A DNA stretch of 64,000 nt from Paenibacillus ihumii (GCF_001403875.1 NZ_LN884298.1:619160-683159), one strand, 5' to 3'; positions 30,203-38,464 are shown, counted from the first letter of the stretch. Notes: generated by a model from the letters alone, not told the origin. Numbers and translations are program-made.

Positions 30203-30682
30203 TTAGAATGGCAAATCGTCATCCGATATATCGATCGGTTTCCCATCGTCAGAGAATGGATCTTGGCTGCGTGAGAAATTGCTGCTGCGGTTGCTATTGC
30301 CGCCCGCGCTGCCTCCACCGAATGGATTCTCCTCGCGCTGTCCGCCACCACTGCCACCTTCACGATTAGATTCCAAGAAACGGACATTATCAGCAATGAC
30401 TTCGGTTACGTATACACGTTTGCCTTCGTTATTCTCGTAATTCCGTACCTGAATGCGTCCTTCAACAGCTGTGAGGCGGCCCTTACGCAAGTAATTCGCG
30501 CACGTCTCAGCCAGTTGTCTCCAAGTTACGACCGGAATAAAATCCGCTTCGCGTTCTCCGCCCTGCGATGTGAACGGTCTGTCCACGGCAATCGTGAACT
30601 GAGTAACCGCTACGCCAGACGGCGTATACCGCAGCTCGGGATCTCTGGTTAGACGTCCGATCAGAATGACACGGTTCAACAA
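30203..30682 (-). CDS. ssb: Single-stranded DNA-binding protein
   Basis: A 159-residue SSB with an N-terminal OB fold (residues 1-108, [20 protein letters not shown]) and a glycine/serine-rich linker ending in the acidic partner-binding tip [10 protein letters not shown] place the start at a TTG: the GGAGGAGGGG site lies just upstream, and [11 protein letters not shown] is the family N-terminus. The frame runs 18 codons further to an ATG without a suitable site. It protects single-stranded DNA and recruits repair proteins. It sits in the usual operon with rpsF and rpsR. Confidence 0.95.
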   Translation of the reverse strand: MLNRVILIGRLTRDPELRYTPSGVAVTQFTIAVDRPFTSQGGEREADFIPVVTWRQLAETCANYLRKGRLTAVEGRIQVRNYENNEGKRVYVTEVIADNVRFLESNREGGSGGGQREENPFGGGSAGGNSNRSSNFSRSQDPFSDDGKPIDISDDDLPF

Positions 30683-30762
30683 TCCAATCCCCTCCTCCGG
30701 GCTAATGCTTACAAAGTACAATCCGTGTTCAAGCAAGTCCGGAGACTTCTTGAACGCCTATA

Positions 30763-31047
30763 TTAGGCTACGTCTTTTGTAATGAGATAACGGATAACCT
30801 CGTCGGAAATCTTCAGAATCCGCTCGAGCTCAGCAACGACATCAGGAGTCGCTGTGAAATTCACGAGGACATAAATACCGTCACGGATTTTGTTGATCTC
30901 ATACGCAAGCCGGCGTTTGCCCATCACTTCGTGCTTTGTAATTTCACCGCCGTTTTGGATGATGCCTTGGAATTTGTCAACTACGGCTTGAACAGCTTCT
31001 TGTTCAAGTTCAGGACGAATAATGTACATCACTTCATATTTGCGCAT
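30763..31047 (-). CDS. rpsF: 30S ribosomal protein S6
   Basis: A 94-residue S6 starting MRKYEVMYIIRPELEQEA, the family start, with AGGAGGTGA upstream. The core KRRLAYEINKIRDGIYVLVNF is intact. An ATG 15 codons upstream lies in the leader and overlaps the ribosome site, so it was not chosen. It is the first gene of rpsF-ssb-rpsR. Confidence 0.97.
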   Translation of the reverse strand: MRKYEVMYIIRPELEQEAVQAVVDKFQGIIQNGGEITKHEVMGKRRLAYEINKIRDGIYVLVNFTATPDVVAELERILKISDEVIRYLITKDVA

Positions 31048-31127
31048 ATATGTCACCTCCTCTTGGACTATGGCCCCCACCTTCTTCCCCATGGGAGCAA
31101 GGAGCGAGCTTCAACTCGCACCAAAAT

Positions 31128-31156
31128 ATTATATCAAACCCGCGTACTCCCTGCAA
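31128..31156 (-). promoter_or_regulatory. rpsF operon promoter
   Basis: On the minus strand TTGCAG and TATAAT are exactly 17 bases apart. Transcription should start near 31121, giving a leader of about 74 bases. The leader can form GCGAG/CTCGC and neighbouring stems (about 31095-31120), a place where S6:S18 autoregulatory RNA could lie, though I cannot confirm that motif. Confidence 0.75.
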
Positions 31157-31246
31157 GTATGAAACCTAAAGGAACTCCATACAATAAACGTGCTTCATGC
31201 CTTTTATCGCAGCTTCCCCATTTTAATCCGAAAGGAGGCCTTACCC

Positions 31247-31444
31247 ATGGGTGAACAAACCGAATTCGAGCCTGGGGACAAAGCGCCGAATCCCGGCATC
31301 TACACGGAAGTAGGCGAGGCGCGCAGCTTCCATACACAAATCAACAACCCCAAGCGAGTCAAACTGGAACGCCGCGACACATTCCCTGAGACAACCAACA
31401 AGAATCGCAAGTGGAAAAAAGCCGAAAAAGCCCGCGTCCACTAA
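31247..31444 (+). CDS. YjzC family small protein
   Basis: A 65-residue highly charged protein. The pattern EFEPGDKAPNPGIYTEVGE near the start and the basic end match the YjzC family of spore-formers, which has no known function. AAAGGAGG lies eight bases before the ATG. It runs against the local leftward strand bias. The nearest good terminator is some 280 bases downstream. Confidence 0.85.
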   Translation: MGEQTEFEPGDKAPNPGIYTEVGEARSFHTQINNPKRVKLERRDTFPETTNKNRKWKKAEKARVH

Positions 31445-31725
31445 TCGAATCGTACCAGCCCCTAGTCACGGAAATATTAATTACAAATCCGGTGCATAAA
31501 ACGCAAGTCTCTGCGCATAATACACTCAGACGGCGATGCAAAGAGAGGTGTGGTTCCGTTGGATCATCCACGAGCAACACAGCTGCCTGGAGTCTTATTC
31601 ACTACCCGTTAGAAGCAAACGATCGCGAATTGAGAAAGACCCCTCTTTGTCACTTCGTTAAAGCCTAGGCGAAGATCAGATGTTTCTTAGTCGTGAGAGA
31701 AGAATTCCAATCCGCATCCCGTCGC

Positions 31726-31755
31726 AAAAGAAGAACCCTCATGGGTTCTTCTTTG
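31726..31755. terminator. Strong symmetrical terminator
   Basis: AAAAGAAGAACCC / GGGTTCTTCTTTG with a four-base loop, an 11-base perfect stem with A and T runs on the two sides. It may end the yjzC transcript or a small unannotated RNA. Confidence 0.75.
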
Positions 31756-31894
31756 TTGTTTATGGCTTGGCGGGTAAGATTCCTACAGGGAATTTTTCAC
31801 AACAGTTAGCAGCGGCTCGTATCTCCCATTCACGTCATTTAGTACTAAAAATAATTATCCCTTATAGTAGCCATTTCAAGCTATCGGCATAACC

Positions 31895-31931
31895 AAAAAA
31901 CCTATCCACGTTAAAAACGCAGATAGGTTTA
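31895..31931 (-). terminator. Terminator of the tRNA-Ser transcript
   Basis: On the minus strand AAACCTATC / GATAGGTTT with an inner GCG/CG step, followed by TTTTTT. No other leftward gene lies between it and the tRNA. Confidence 0.8.
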
Positions 31932-31967
31932 AACATTCAAGTATGTATGAAAGGTAATCGAAGGATC

Positions 31968-32057
31968 TCGAAGCCTATACTCCGACGTCCCCACTCTTGT
32001 GGGTTCTCATCCCAACTAATTATAGTGACTAGACTATGATGGCGGAAAGGGTGGGAT
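31968..32057 (-). repeat. Copy A of the tRNA-Ser 3' end plus trailer element
   Basis: About 84% identical (76 of 91 aligned positions) to copy B. It includes the last 17 bases of a tRNA-Ser-like 3' end (complement of ggcggaaagggtgggat) but no tRNA body. The trailer hairpin reads ATTATAGT / ACTATGAT here. Confidence 0.8.
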
Positions 32058-32095
32058 ACCCTCCATTGCATTCCGGGACTGCGATGATTATGCTA

Positions 32096-32186
32096 TCGAA
32101 GCTTATGCTCCGACGACCCCACACCTGTAGGTTCTCATCCCGACCTGATTATAGCCTCTAAGCTATAATGGCGGAAAGGGTGGGAT
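32096..32186 (-). repeat. Copy B of the same element, joined to the intact tRNA-Ser
   Basis: The trailer hairpin reads ATTATAGC / GCTATAAT. Relative to copy A a C-G pair replaces a T-A pair, which keeps the stem. The right end overlaps the 3' part of the intact tRNA-Ser gene. Confidence 0.8.
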
Positions 32187-32259
32187 TCGAACCCACGCAC
32201 GCTTTGACACGCCTAGCTGATTTCGAGTCAGCCCCCTTGGACCTCTTGGGTACCTTTCC
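32169..32259 (-). tRNA. tRNA-Ser (anticodon CGA)
   Basis: A 91-base class II tRNA with encoded CCA. The acceptor stem GGAAAGG pairs with CCTTTCC. The anticodon stem GCTGA/TCAGC holds loop CTCGAAA, with anticodon CGA at 32223-32225, reading UCG serine codons. A long variable arm and the T arm GTGGGTTCGAATCCCAC are present. It stands alone with a leftward terminator well downstream. Confidence 0.95.
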
Positions 32260-32371
32260 ACAGCACAATTGAGTATATCACAAAACGCCTAACCGATCAA
32301 GGGAACAAACGTTCCCAATATCGGTATAATATTAACTACCAAATCTAACGGTCCGGCGCCCTTTAACAGAA

Positions 32372-32605
32372 TTATGACTGGTTCTGCGTATCCGAGTTTT
32401 CTTCACCGGCTGCTGCAGCCGGGCGGATCACCTTGCGCATGTTTTTCTCAAACTTTGCTCTTGGAACGAGTACACTGTGCTTGCAGCCTACGCATTTGAT
32501 CCGGATATCCATTCCCATTCGAATGATCTCCATTTCATTACTGCCGCAAGGATGATTCTTCTTCATCAACACAACATCGCCCAGCCCAAACGATTTACGC
32601 TCCAT
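32372..32605 (-). CDS. DUF951 small protein
   Basis: A 77-residue protein. The pattern FGLGDVVLMKKNHPCGSNEM followed by IRIKCVGCKHSVLVPR matches DUF951 (YyzM-type). Cysteines near residues 20, 39 and 42 could bind zinc; the core resembles a small OB/SH3-like fold. Function is unknown. It lies between tRNA-Ser and the MscS gene, in the usual Firmicute neighbourhood of parB and the mechanosensitive channel. Confidence 0.9.
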   Translation of the reverse strand: MERKSFGLGDVVLMKKNHPCGSNEMEIIRMGMDIRIKCVGCKHSVLVPRAKFEKNMRKVIRPAAAAGEENSDTQNQS

Positions 32606-32738
32606 GTCTATTCCTCTCCTACATCTTCCATAATTATTCCTAATTTAAGACCACGATCCCGTGCAGTCGTTTGAAGCTTCACTCTATGCAATTCTTATGC
32701 AGCTCTTAAGCAACTTTGAAGCAACTAATAATCCCTCT

Positions 32739-33632
32739 TTATTCCCCTTCTGGCAAAGCCAGCGTCTCAGCTTCCTCCAACGCCTGCTTCACATAGGTTT
32801 GAATTTGCCGCTCCATCTCTTCTCTCGCGGCCGGCATGCATTCCATCACAATACGGACTACAAATTCGCTGGCGCTCAGCGACTGGACTCCAAGCACATG
32901 CGGCATTTCCGGAGTATTTGGGTGATCCTCCTTCATTTTTAGCATTGCTTTTTTCAACAAGCTGATACTCTCGTCAAGCTTCTTATCATTGCTAAAAGGG
33001 AAATCGACAATGACCATCGCATTGTTCAACGAATAGTTCGTAACATTGGTAATCATACCGTTCGGGATGATATGAACTTCTCCCGTCCAGCTGACGAGCC
33101 GCGTTGAACGGAGCCCGATCATCTCTACCGTACCTTTAAGGCTGCCAGTTTGAATGACATCGCCTACGGCAAATTGATCCTCCAGTATAATAAAGAATCC
33201 CGTAATCACGTCCTTGACCAGGCTCTGAGCGCCAAAGCCGATAGCCAGTCCTAGTACTCCCGCCCCGGCAAGCAGCGGCGCAAGCTGGAAGCCGAATTCG
33301 CCCAGCACGAGCATAACCATAATAAAGTTGCTTGTAATCCAGGTAATATTCTTAAGCAGCTCGCCAACGGTTACGAACCTGCGTGGATTAACCTTTAGGC
33401 GGCTGTTCTGTCTTTTCTCAAGGGAGCGGTCAATCACCCGATATATAATTCTGATAAAAATTCTTGTAAGTACAAAAATGAGAATAATCCGCAAGGCTGA
33501 AAATAAGACCATTTCCCACATATCGATATTGGTCGCCCAAGCCCACAGCTTATCCTTCCAGGTTATTGCCGCTTCAAAAACTTCTTCAGGAGAATCTATA
33601 GAATGATCCGTCTCAGCAGTAAAAAAATTCAT
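32739..33632 (-). CDS. Small-conductance mechanosensitive channel (MscS family)
   Basis: A 297-residue membrane protein with helices near residues 40-65, 105-125 and 130-150. The pore-lining helix has the alanine/glycine pattern AGAGVLGLAIGFGAQSLVKD, and the beta domain begins GDVIQTGSLKGTVEMIGLRS. It opens under membrane tension to release solutes during osmotic downshock. The frame extends 23 codons further upstream, but the ATG before NFFTAETDHS has GGAGGGAG, so it was chosen. It follows the DUF3343 gene by ten bases. Confidence 0.93.
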   Translation of the reverse strand: MNFFTAETDHSIDSPEEVFEAAITWKDKLWAWATNIDMWEMVLFSALRIILIFVLTRIFIRIIYRVIDRSLEKRQNSRLKVNPRRFVTVGELLKNITWITSNFIMVMLVLGEFGFQLAPLLAGAGVLGLAIGFGAQSLVKDVITGFFIILEDQFAVGDVIQTGSLKGTVEMIGLRSTRLVSWTGEVHIIPNGMITNVTNYSLNNAMVIVDFPFSNDKKLDESISLLKKAMLKMKEDHPNTPEMPHVLGVQSLSASEFVVRIVMECMPAAREEMERQIQTYVKQALEEAETLALPEGE

Positions 33633-33642
33633 CTTCTCCCTC

Positions 33643-33894
33643 CTATAACTCGATGTTATCATAACCTGATTCAGATTGGGAATAGATTCCCCGGATCTCA
33701 ACGTTCTCCTGCTCTACAATCTGCTTGACATCTGGCAGGGATTCCTCTGGAAAACGAATCGATAGAGCACAGCCTGCCGTGATTTCTTTAGGCGTCGGAA
33801 AAAGGTCGATTTCTATGTCCGCATATTCCAGCAGCATCTCGGCCCTTAATGCTTGCTGCGTTGAATCAAACGCCATCACTAACCATCTGTCCAC
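33643..33894 (-). CDS. DUF3343 small protein
   Basis: An 83-residue protein with the DUF3343 pattern: WLVMAFDSTQQALRAEMLLEYADIEIDLFPTPKEITAGCALSIRF split over residues 4-48, with the glycine-cysteine pair that is conserved in this family and sometimes linked with sulfur or selenium chemistry. It is probably co-transcribed with the MscS gene. The nearby cysteine desulfurase-like gene is compatible with a sulfur link, but this is weak context. Confidence 0.85.
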   Translation of the reverse strand: MDRWLVMAFDSTQQALRAEMLLEYADIEIDLFPTPKEITAGCALSIRFPEESLPDVKQIVEQENVEIRGIYSQSESGYDNIEL

Positions 33895-34036
33895 ACCTTT
33901 AGCCCCCTATTATAAGCGATACTTTGGTCGGAGTATAGAAATGCTCTTTTTTCCATATACTATCTATTATTCCTTATAGCAGATGTTCCGGTTCGCGGGC
34001 CGCTATAACGATATTCCAAGCGGAAAGGAAGATTCT

Positions 34037-34645
34037 ATGTCTCAGCTAAACCCTTCTATCACAGGACAAGAAATTCCCTATTTAAAAATACCACATACCG
34101 AGCCGGGCATACATTCCGCCATTATTCATCGACTGCTGCTTCACCTTGCCCAGATCGAGCCTGGTCAGGAAATCGTTGTCGTGTGCATCGGCACCGACCG
34201 CTCCACCGGCGATTGCCTGGGTCCTCTTGTGGGCACCGCCTTGGCTAAGTACAACTGCCCGCACTTCCATTTATATGGCACGCTGGATGAGCCGGTTCAC
34301 GCCATGAATCTAAAAGATACCCTCCAACAAATTAATACCACATTTGTGGATCCGTATATCATCGGCATTGATGCCTGTCTGGGTCAAACGACCAGCGTAG
34401 GCTCGATTCAGGTCGTCCAAGGACCCCTGCGCCCCGGAGCAGGCGTAAATAAAGAATTGCCGCCGGTTGGCGATATCCATCTGACTGGCATCGTCAACGT
34501 CGGCGGCTTCATGGAATATTTTGTATTGCAGAACACGCGGCTTAGTCTGGTCATGCGTCTATCCGAAATCATTGCTAGCAGCCTCTATTCTGCCATCATG
34601 GAATGGAACAAAGGGTTTATTCCCCTTGCGCGGCGAGAGCAATAA
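34037..34645 (+). CDS. yyaC: YyaC spore protein (GPR-protease-like fold)
   Basis: A 202-residue protein of the YyaC family, which shares the fold of the germination protease GPR and hydrogenase-maturation peptidases. Key blocks are VVVCIGTDRSTGDCLGPLVG near residue 50 and PYIIGIDACLGQ near residue 110, which carry the conserved acidic residues. In B. subtilis it is expressed in the forespore. An ATG 18 codons upstream lacks a good ribosome site; AAAGGAAG precedes the chosen one. It is head-on to its neighbours, and its end overlaps the convergent DUF4446 gene by 29 bases. Confidence 0.88.
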   Translation: MSQLNPSITGQEIPYLKIPHTEPGIHSAIIHRLLLHLAQIEPGQEIVVVCIGTDRSTGDCLGPLVGTALAKYNCPHFHLYGTLDEPVHAMNLKDTLQQINTTFVDPYIIGIDACLGQTTSVGSIQVVQGPLRPGAGVNKELPPVGDIHLTGIVNVGGFMEYFVLQNTRLSLVMRLSEIIASSLYSAIMEWNKGFIPLARREQ

Positions 34646-35117
34646 CCTCGACTTCTTCCGAGGATAGCGCATGCGGGGACTCCCCCTTCGTCAACGGCTT
34701 GGCATAGACATAAGAGCCATCCCGATTATAAATGCCCGTAATGACGACCCCATCCTTCTCATCATTAAGGAATGCTATGGAGAAGCTTAAATCATTCCCA
34801 CGCTCGGCAAAAGCGTTATAACGCTTGATGCCGATCTTTGCTTTTTGCTTCGGAACGATTTTTTGCAAATGCTCTAGAATTTTTTGCTGCTGTTCCTGCG
34901 CATCCTCCAGCTTGCCCTGCTGCAGCTTCAAATCAATGAGCAAGCCCTCCAGATCCTCCACGCCCGTCCCCTGCATCATCATTTCATATTTCCGGCGGAC
35001 CTTCCGGAGCTTAGCACCTTGAAGCAAATTCCAAATGAGCAGCCAAACCACCACGATCACTAATCCGATTACGACCCAAATCAACTGCTCCAGAATGAGC
35101 TCATTCCATTCTTGCAT
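34617..35117 (-). CDS. DUF4446 membrane protein
   Basis: A 166-residue protein with one membrane helix (residues 10-32, LIWVVIGLVIVVVWLLIWNLL), a coiled-coil region (about 60-92, LKLQQGKLEDAQEQQQKIL), and a C-terminal domain with NAFAERGNDLSFSIAFLND and GVVITGIYNRDGSYVYAKP. This matches DUF4446, conserved near parAB in Firmicutes, with unknown function. The 3' end overlaps yyaC on the other strand. Confidence 0.88.
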   Translation of the reverse strand: MQEWNELILEQLIWVVIGLVIVVVWLLIWNLLQGAKLRKVRRKYEMMMQGTGVEDLEGLLIDLKLQQGKLEDAQEQQQKILEHLQKIVPKQKAKIGIKRYNAFAERGNDLSFSIAFLNDEKDGVVITGIYNRDGSYVYAKPLTKGESPHALSSEEVEVIALAAQGE

Positions 35118-35140
35118 GCTTCCTCTCCCCTATGTTCATG

Positions 35141-36298
35141 TCATTGAGCCGAAATTTTCCGCATGGCTAATACGAATGTCTCGACCTCTTCCTCTGTCGT
35201 ATCCAGCCCTACGCTGGCTCTAACTGCTCCGCCGGCCGATGTTCCTGCAGTCATATGCCCTAATGGCGTACAATGATAACCGGCGCGAACAGCAATCCCA
35301 TATTCTCTATCTAAAAGAAATGCAATTTCTGCGGCATCCCTGCCCTCCAGATTAAAGGACACGAGCCCTGTTCGCGGTTCTCCAAACCTCGGCCCGATTA
35401 AGGATATGCCTGGCATTCCCGCTAATTCCTTCATCATGTTCTGGATAAGCATCCTTTGGCGTTCATAAACTTGTTCCACCCCATATTCAAGCACGGCATG
35501 CACACCTGCTGCCAATCCGGCAATGCCAACTATGTTTGCCGTTCCCGCTTCATAGCGGTCTGGCCGGACAGTGGGCTGCTCCAGTACCTCGGACTGACTC
35601 CCCGTCCCTCCATGCAGCAAAGGCTCCAGCTCTACCTGGGGAGAAATGTACAGCCCTCCTGTACCTTGAGGGCCGAGCAGGCCTTTGTGCCCCGGAAAAG
35701 CCAATAAATCTATACCCATCTCGGCGACATCAATCGGATATGTCCCTGCGGTTTGTGCAGCATCCACCAAAAATACAGCCCCGTGCTCATGAGCTAGGCG
35801 CCCTATTTCCTTCAGCGGCATGATGCTTCCCAGCAAATTCGAGCTGTGCGAGCATACCAACAGCGTCGTCTCTGGACGGAAAGAGTTCCTCAAAACATCC
35901 AGATCAATCTGTCCATATTCATTCACTGCCACATAATCGACTTCTATCCCGATTGTTCTCTTTAAATATTCCAACGGTCTTCTTACCGAATTATGCTCCA
36001 CCATCGTTGCAATAACGTGGTTTCCGGGCTTCAGCCAGCCTTTAATCGCTAAATTCAACGCTGAGGTCGTGTTTGAGGTAAACACAATATCGTTCGGGTT
36101 AGAAACATGAAACAGCGTCGCAAGTGCCTGCCTAGCCTTAAACATAATCCGTCCTGCTTGAAGCGCCATATTGTGATTTCCCCGACCGGCACTTGCAGCT
36201 TGGCCATTCAATACTGCCAGCATGGCTTCCCCAACTGTTGGGGGCTTGGGCCAAGACGTAGCTGCATGATCCAAATAGATGACCCTTTGCCTTTTCAG
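35141..36298 (-). CDS. Cysteine desulfurase-like PLP enzyme (class V aminotransferase)
   Basis: A PLP enzyme of 385 residues. The cofactor lysine is in FPGHKGLLGPQGTGGLY near residue 200, with the preceding LVDAAQTAGTYPID. The family removes sulfur from cysteine to feed iron-sulfur clusters or tRNA thiolation. The catalytic loop cysteine is likely in YHCTPLG near residue 345. The first ATG or TTG start in the family motif (YLDHAATSW) would cut into strand 1. A CTG at 36296-36298 follows AGGAGGGG by six bases and gives the expected start LKRQRVIYLDHAATSW, so I place the start there. A TTG at 36274 is the alternative. Confidence 0.85.
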   Translation of the reverse strand: MKRQRVIYLDHAATSWPKPPTVGEAMLAVLNGQAASAGRGNHNMALQAGRIMFKARQALATLFHVSNPNDIVFTSNTTSALNLAIKGWLKPGNHVIATMVEHNSVRRPLEYLKRTIGIEVDYVAVNEYGQIDLDVLRNSFRPETTLLVCSHSSNLLGSIMPLKEIGRLAHEHGAVFLVDAAQTAGTYPIDVAEMGIDLLAFPGHKGLLGPQGTGGLYISPQVELEPLLHGGTGSQSEVLEQPTVRPDRYEAGTANIVGIAGLAAGVHAVLEYGVEQVYERQRMLIQNMMKELAGMPGISLIGPRFGEPRTGLVSFNLEGRDAAEIAFLLDREYGIAVRAGYHCTPLGHMTAGTSAGGAVRASVGLDTTEEEVETFVLAMRKISAQ

Positions 36299-36632
36299 TG
36301 AACTCCCCTCCTCAGACGGCTGCTGCTAACTCCACACCTCTATAGTTCGTCCTTCTTCAATCCGTTTTTTTGTAATCCTTATATATGCAATCTGCATTAT
36401 ATATGCAACCTGCAATCTGGTATATCTGCTAATCTTCATTTATGCAAACTAATTTTATATAGATGAAATATATTTTCTATTCTATATCTTTAGTTCGCTA
36501 CCAATTTTAATCCTTGTTCATTCCATCTCATAATCTATTCACCCTATGATCAAAGAATGACATATTCCTCCGCTGCAGAGATTAAAGCATCCCTCAGGCA
36601 AGACGAATATGCCATTCGCAATGAACCCTGAA
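36299..36632. other. AT-rich gap downstream of parB
   Basis: The right part follows the parB stop and the left part holds the desulfurase ribosome site. It contains two near copies of ATATATGCAA(T/C)CTGCA around 36382-36415. No terminator, promoter or frame could be supported. Confidence 0.5.
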
Positions 36633-37472
36633 TCAAGAGAGTAAATCAAGCAATCTTTGCAGATCTTGTTGACTATAATAATTGATTTCGATTTTACCTT
36701 TATCCTTGCTTGCTTTGATCTTCACGGTTGTTTTGAATTTCTCCCGCAGGCTTCCTTCAACCTCTTCGATATATGGATCACGCTTTAGGGACACTGGCTT
36801 AGGCTTATCCTTCTTCTTACGGTCTAATTGCTGTACAGCATCCTCAAGCTCTCTTACACTCCACTCATTATCGATACACTGCTTGGCTAGATCCTTAATC
36901 ATCGTCGCATCCTTTAATCCAACCAATGCCCGAGCATGTCCCATGGACAATGTTCCACGTGAAACATAATCCTTCACTTCCTCGGGAAGCGATAGCAATC
37001 TAAGGAAGTTTGCAATATGAGAGCGGGACTTGCCTACCTTTAATGATAGCTCTTCTTGTGTTAGCTGGAATTGATCCATCAAGCCTTGATAAGCTACCGC
37101 TATTTCCATGGCATTTAAGTTTTCACGCTGCAAGTTCTCGATTAAAGCTATCTCCATGACCTGCTGATCGGAGAAAGACCGTACAACAGCTGGAATGGTA
37201 TCATTTCCGCAATATTGAGAAGCACGGAATCTCCGTTCCCCGGCAATGATTTCATAGCCTTTCAACACACTTCGAACAATGATCGGTTGGATAACGCCAT
37301 GCTGGCGAATCGATTCCGCCAATTCACGAATTGCATCCTCGTCAAAAGTCTTGCGTGGCTGATACGGGTTGGCACGGAGCTGATTCAGTGGAATATCTAC
37401 TACCTTATCATCCTCTTGAATGGAGAGCGATGGTATCAGCGCATCCAAACCTTTCCCCAATCGTTTACTCAT
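36633..37472 (-). CDS. parB: Chromosome-partitioning protein ParB (Spo0J)
   Basis: A 279-residue CTP-dependent DNA clamp. The N-terminal ParB/Srx domain has GERRFRAS near residue 78 and ENLQRENLN near 113. A helix-turn-helix lies around LSLKVGKSRSHIANFLRLL near 140-158, and a C-terminal dimer domain follows. It loads at parS, slides, and recruits SMC. The start overlaps the parA stop by eight bases, so the genes are coupled. A parS-like site lies within the coding sequence, as in B. subtilis spo0J. Confidence 0.96.
   Translation of the reverse strand: MSKRLGKGLDALIPSLSIQEDDKVVDIPLNQLRANPYQPRKTFDEDAIRELAESIRQHGVIQPIIVRSVLKGYEIIAGERRFRASQYCGNDTIPAVVRSFSDQQVMEIALIENLQRENLNAMEIAVAYQGLMDQFQLTQEELSLKVGKSRSHIANFLRLLSLPEEVKDYVSRGTLSMGHARALVGLKDATMIKDLAKQCIDNEWSVRELEDAVQQLDRKKKDKPKPVSLKRDPYIEEVEGSLREKFKTTVKIKASKDKGKIEINYYSQQDLQRLLDLLS
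36951..36966. promoter_or_regulatory. parS site inside parB (one mismatch)
   Basis: TGTTCCACGTGAAACA differs from the 16-base consensus TGTTTCACGTGAAACA at one position. Location inside the parB coding sequence parallels the B. subtilis site in spo0J. Confidence 0.9.
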
Positions 37473-38226
37473 AAGAGACCACTTCCTTTGCCAACTCTAA
37501 ATATACTTCCGCTCCCTTAGACCGGGGATCGTACGTTATAATCGATTGACCATGCGATGGTGCTTCACTTAAGCGAACATTACGCGGAATAACTGTTTTA
37601 TAGACCTTTTGTTGAAAATACTTCTTAACCTCTTCGATAACTTGAATCCCTAGGTTGGTACGGGCATCAAACATCGTAAGCAAAACGCCCTCAATTTGCA
37701 GCGACGTATTCAAGTGCTTCTGAACTAGACGTACCGTATTCAGAAGTTGACTCAACCCTTCAAGCGCATAATACTCGCATTGAATTGGAATCAATACCGA
37801 ATCAGCCGCCGTAAGCGAATTGATCGTTAAAATACCAAGCGACGGCGGGCAGTCGATGAGTACATAATCGTACATATGCTTGACTTGTTGAATCGACTTC
37901 TTAAGCCGGACTTCACGTGAGATCGTAGGCACAAGCTCAATTTCCGCTCCTGCCAGCTGAATCGTAGCGGGAATGATATCCAGCCCATCCACCTGCGTAG
38001 AAACAATAGCTTCCTTCGGATTCACTTCATTAATAAGCACATCATAAATACAATTGGCTACATCGGCTTTGTTGATTCCGACTCCGCTTGTCGTATTTCC
38101 CTGCGGGTCAATATCAATGAGCAGCACTTTTTTACCGATCGCAGCAAGTCCTGCCCCGAGGTTAACGGAGGTTGTCGTTTTACCGACTCCTCCCTTTTGG
38201 TTAGCAATGGCAATGATTTTAGACAA
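37465..38226 (-). CDS. parA: Chromosome-partitioning ATPase ParA (Soj)
   Basis: A 253-residue deviant-Walker ATPase, the same length as B. subtilis Soj when started at the TTG. The deviant Walker A is NQKGGVGKTTTSVNLG near residue 8; switch I/II are DIDPQGN and VLIDCPPSLG. It binds DNA as a dimer with ATP and, with ParB, affects origin segregation and DnaA activity. The TTG start is preceded by GAGGTG with good spacing; a GTG three codons upstream overlaps that site. Confidence 0.95.
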   Translation of the reverse strand: MSKIIAIANQKGGVGKTTTSVNLGAGLAAIGKKVLLIDIDPQGNTTSGVGINKADVANCIYDVLINEVNPKEAIVSTQVDGLDIIPATIQLAGAEIELVPTISREVRLKKSIQQVKHMYDYVLIDCPPSLGILTINSLTAADSVLIPIQCEYYALEGLSQLLNTVRLVQKHLNTSLQIEGVLLTMFDARTNLGIQVIEEVKKYFQQKVYKTVIPRNVRLSEAPSHGQSIITYDPRSKGAEVYLELAKEVVSYE

Positions 38227-38411
38227 TCTTTTCACCTCAGTATCCGTTAAAAATCTTCTTGTAGTGTATTTCTAGGTAGTATCAACTAAGCTGATTCTAC
38301 AAAAAGACAACAAAGTCATCAGTGCGTCCGCACTTTGCATAAATGATCATTCCCGCTAGCTGCGCGTTCGGTTAGATGGAAATGACCCCGGATGACTCAA
38401 GCCATTTTGCC

Positions 38412-38452
38412 GAAAAAGAAGCTGACCTCTTAACCTCGCGGTCATGGTCAGC
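38412..38452 (-). terminator. Likely terminator after noc
   Basis: On the minus strand GCTGACC / GGTCAGC form a 7-base stem with an 18-base loop, followed by TTCTTTTTC. It is 12 bases past the noc stop. Confidence 0.6.
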
Positions 38453-38464
38453 GAGCATCACACA

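Larger units (their letters stand above)
31445..32168. other. Long gap with two terminators and two copies of a tRNA-trailer repeat
   Basis: The first 280 bases show no convincing gene; a 17-20 codon frame near 31550-31612 is noted elsewhere as rejected. A terminator lies at 31726-31755. A leftward terminator at 31895-31931 and two related 90-base copies follow, ending in the tRNA-Ser gene. The tRNA transcript would carry a trailer of over 200 bases. Confidence 0.6.

Noticed and set aside
31550..31612. A 20-codon GTG frame downstream of yjzC
   Set aside because: The AGAGG is only one base from the GTG; an inner TTG fits better but leaves 17 codons. Too weak without conservation.
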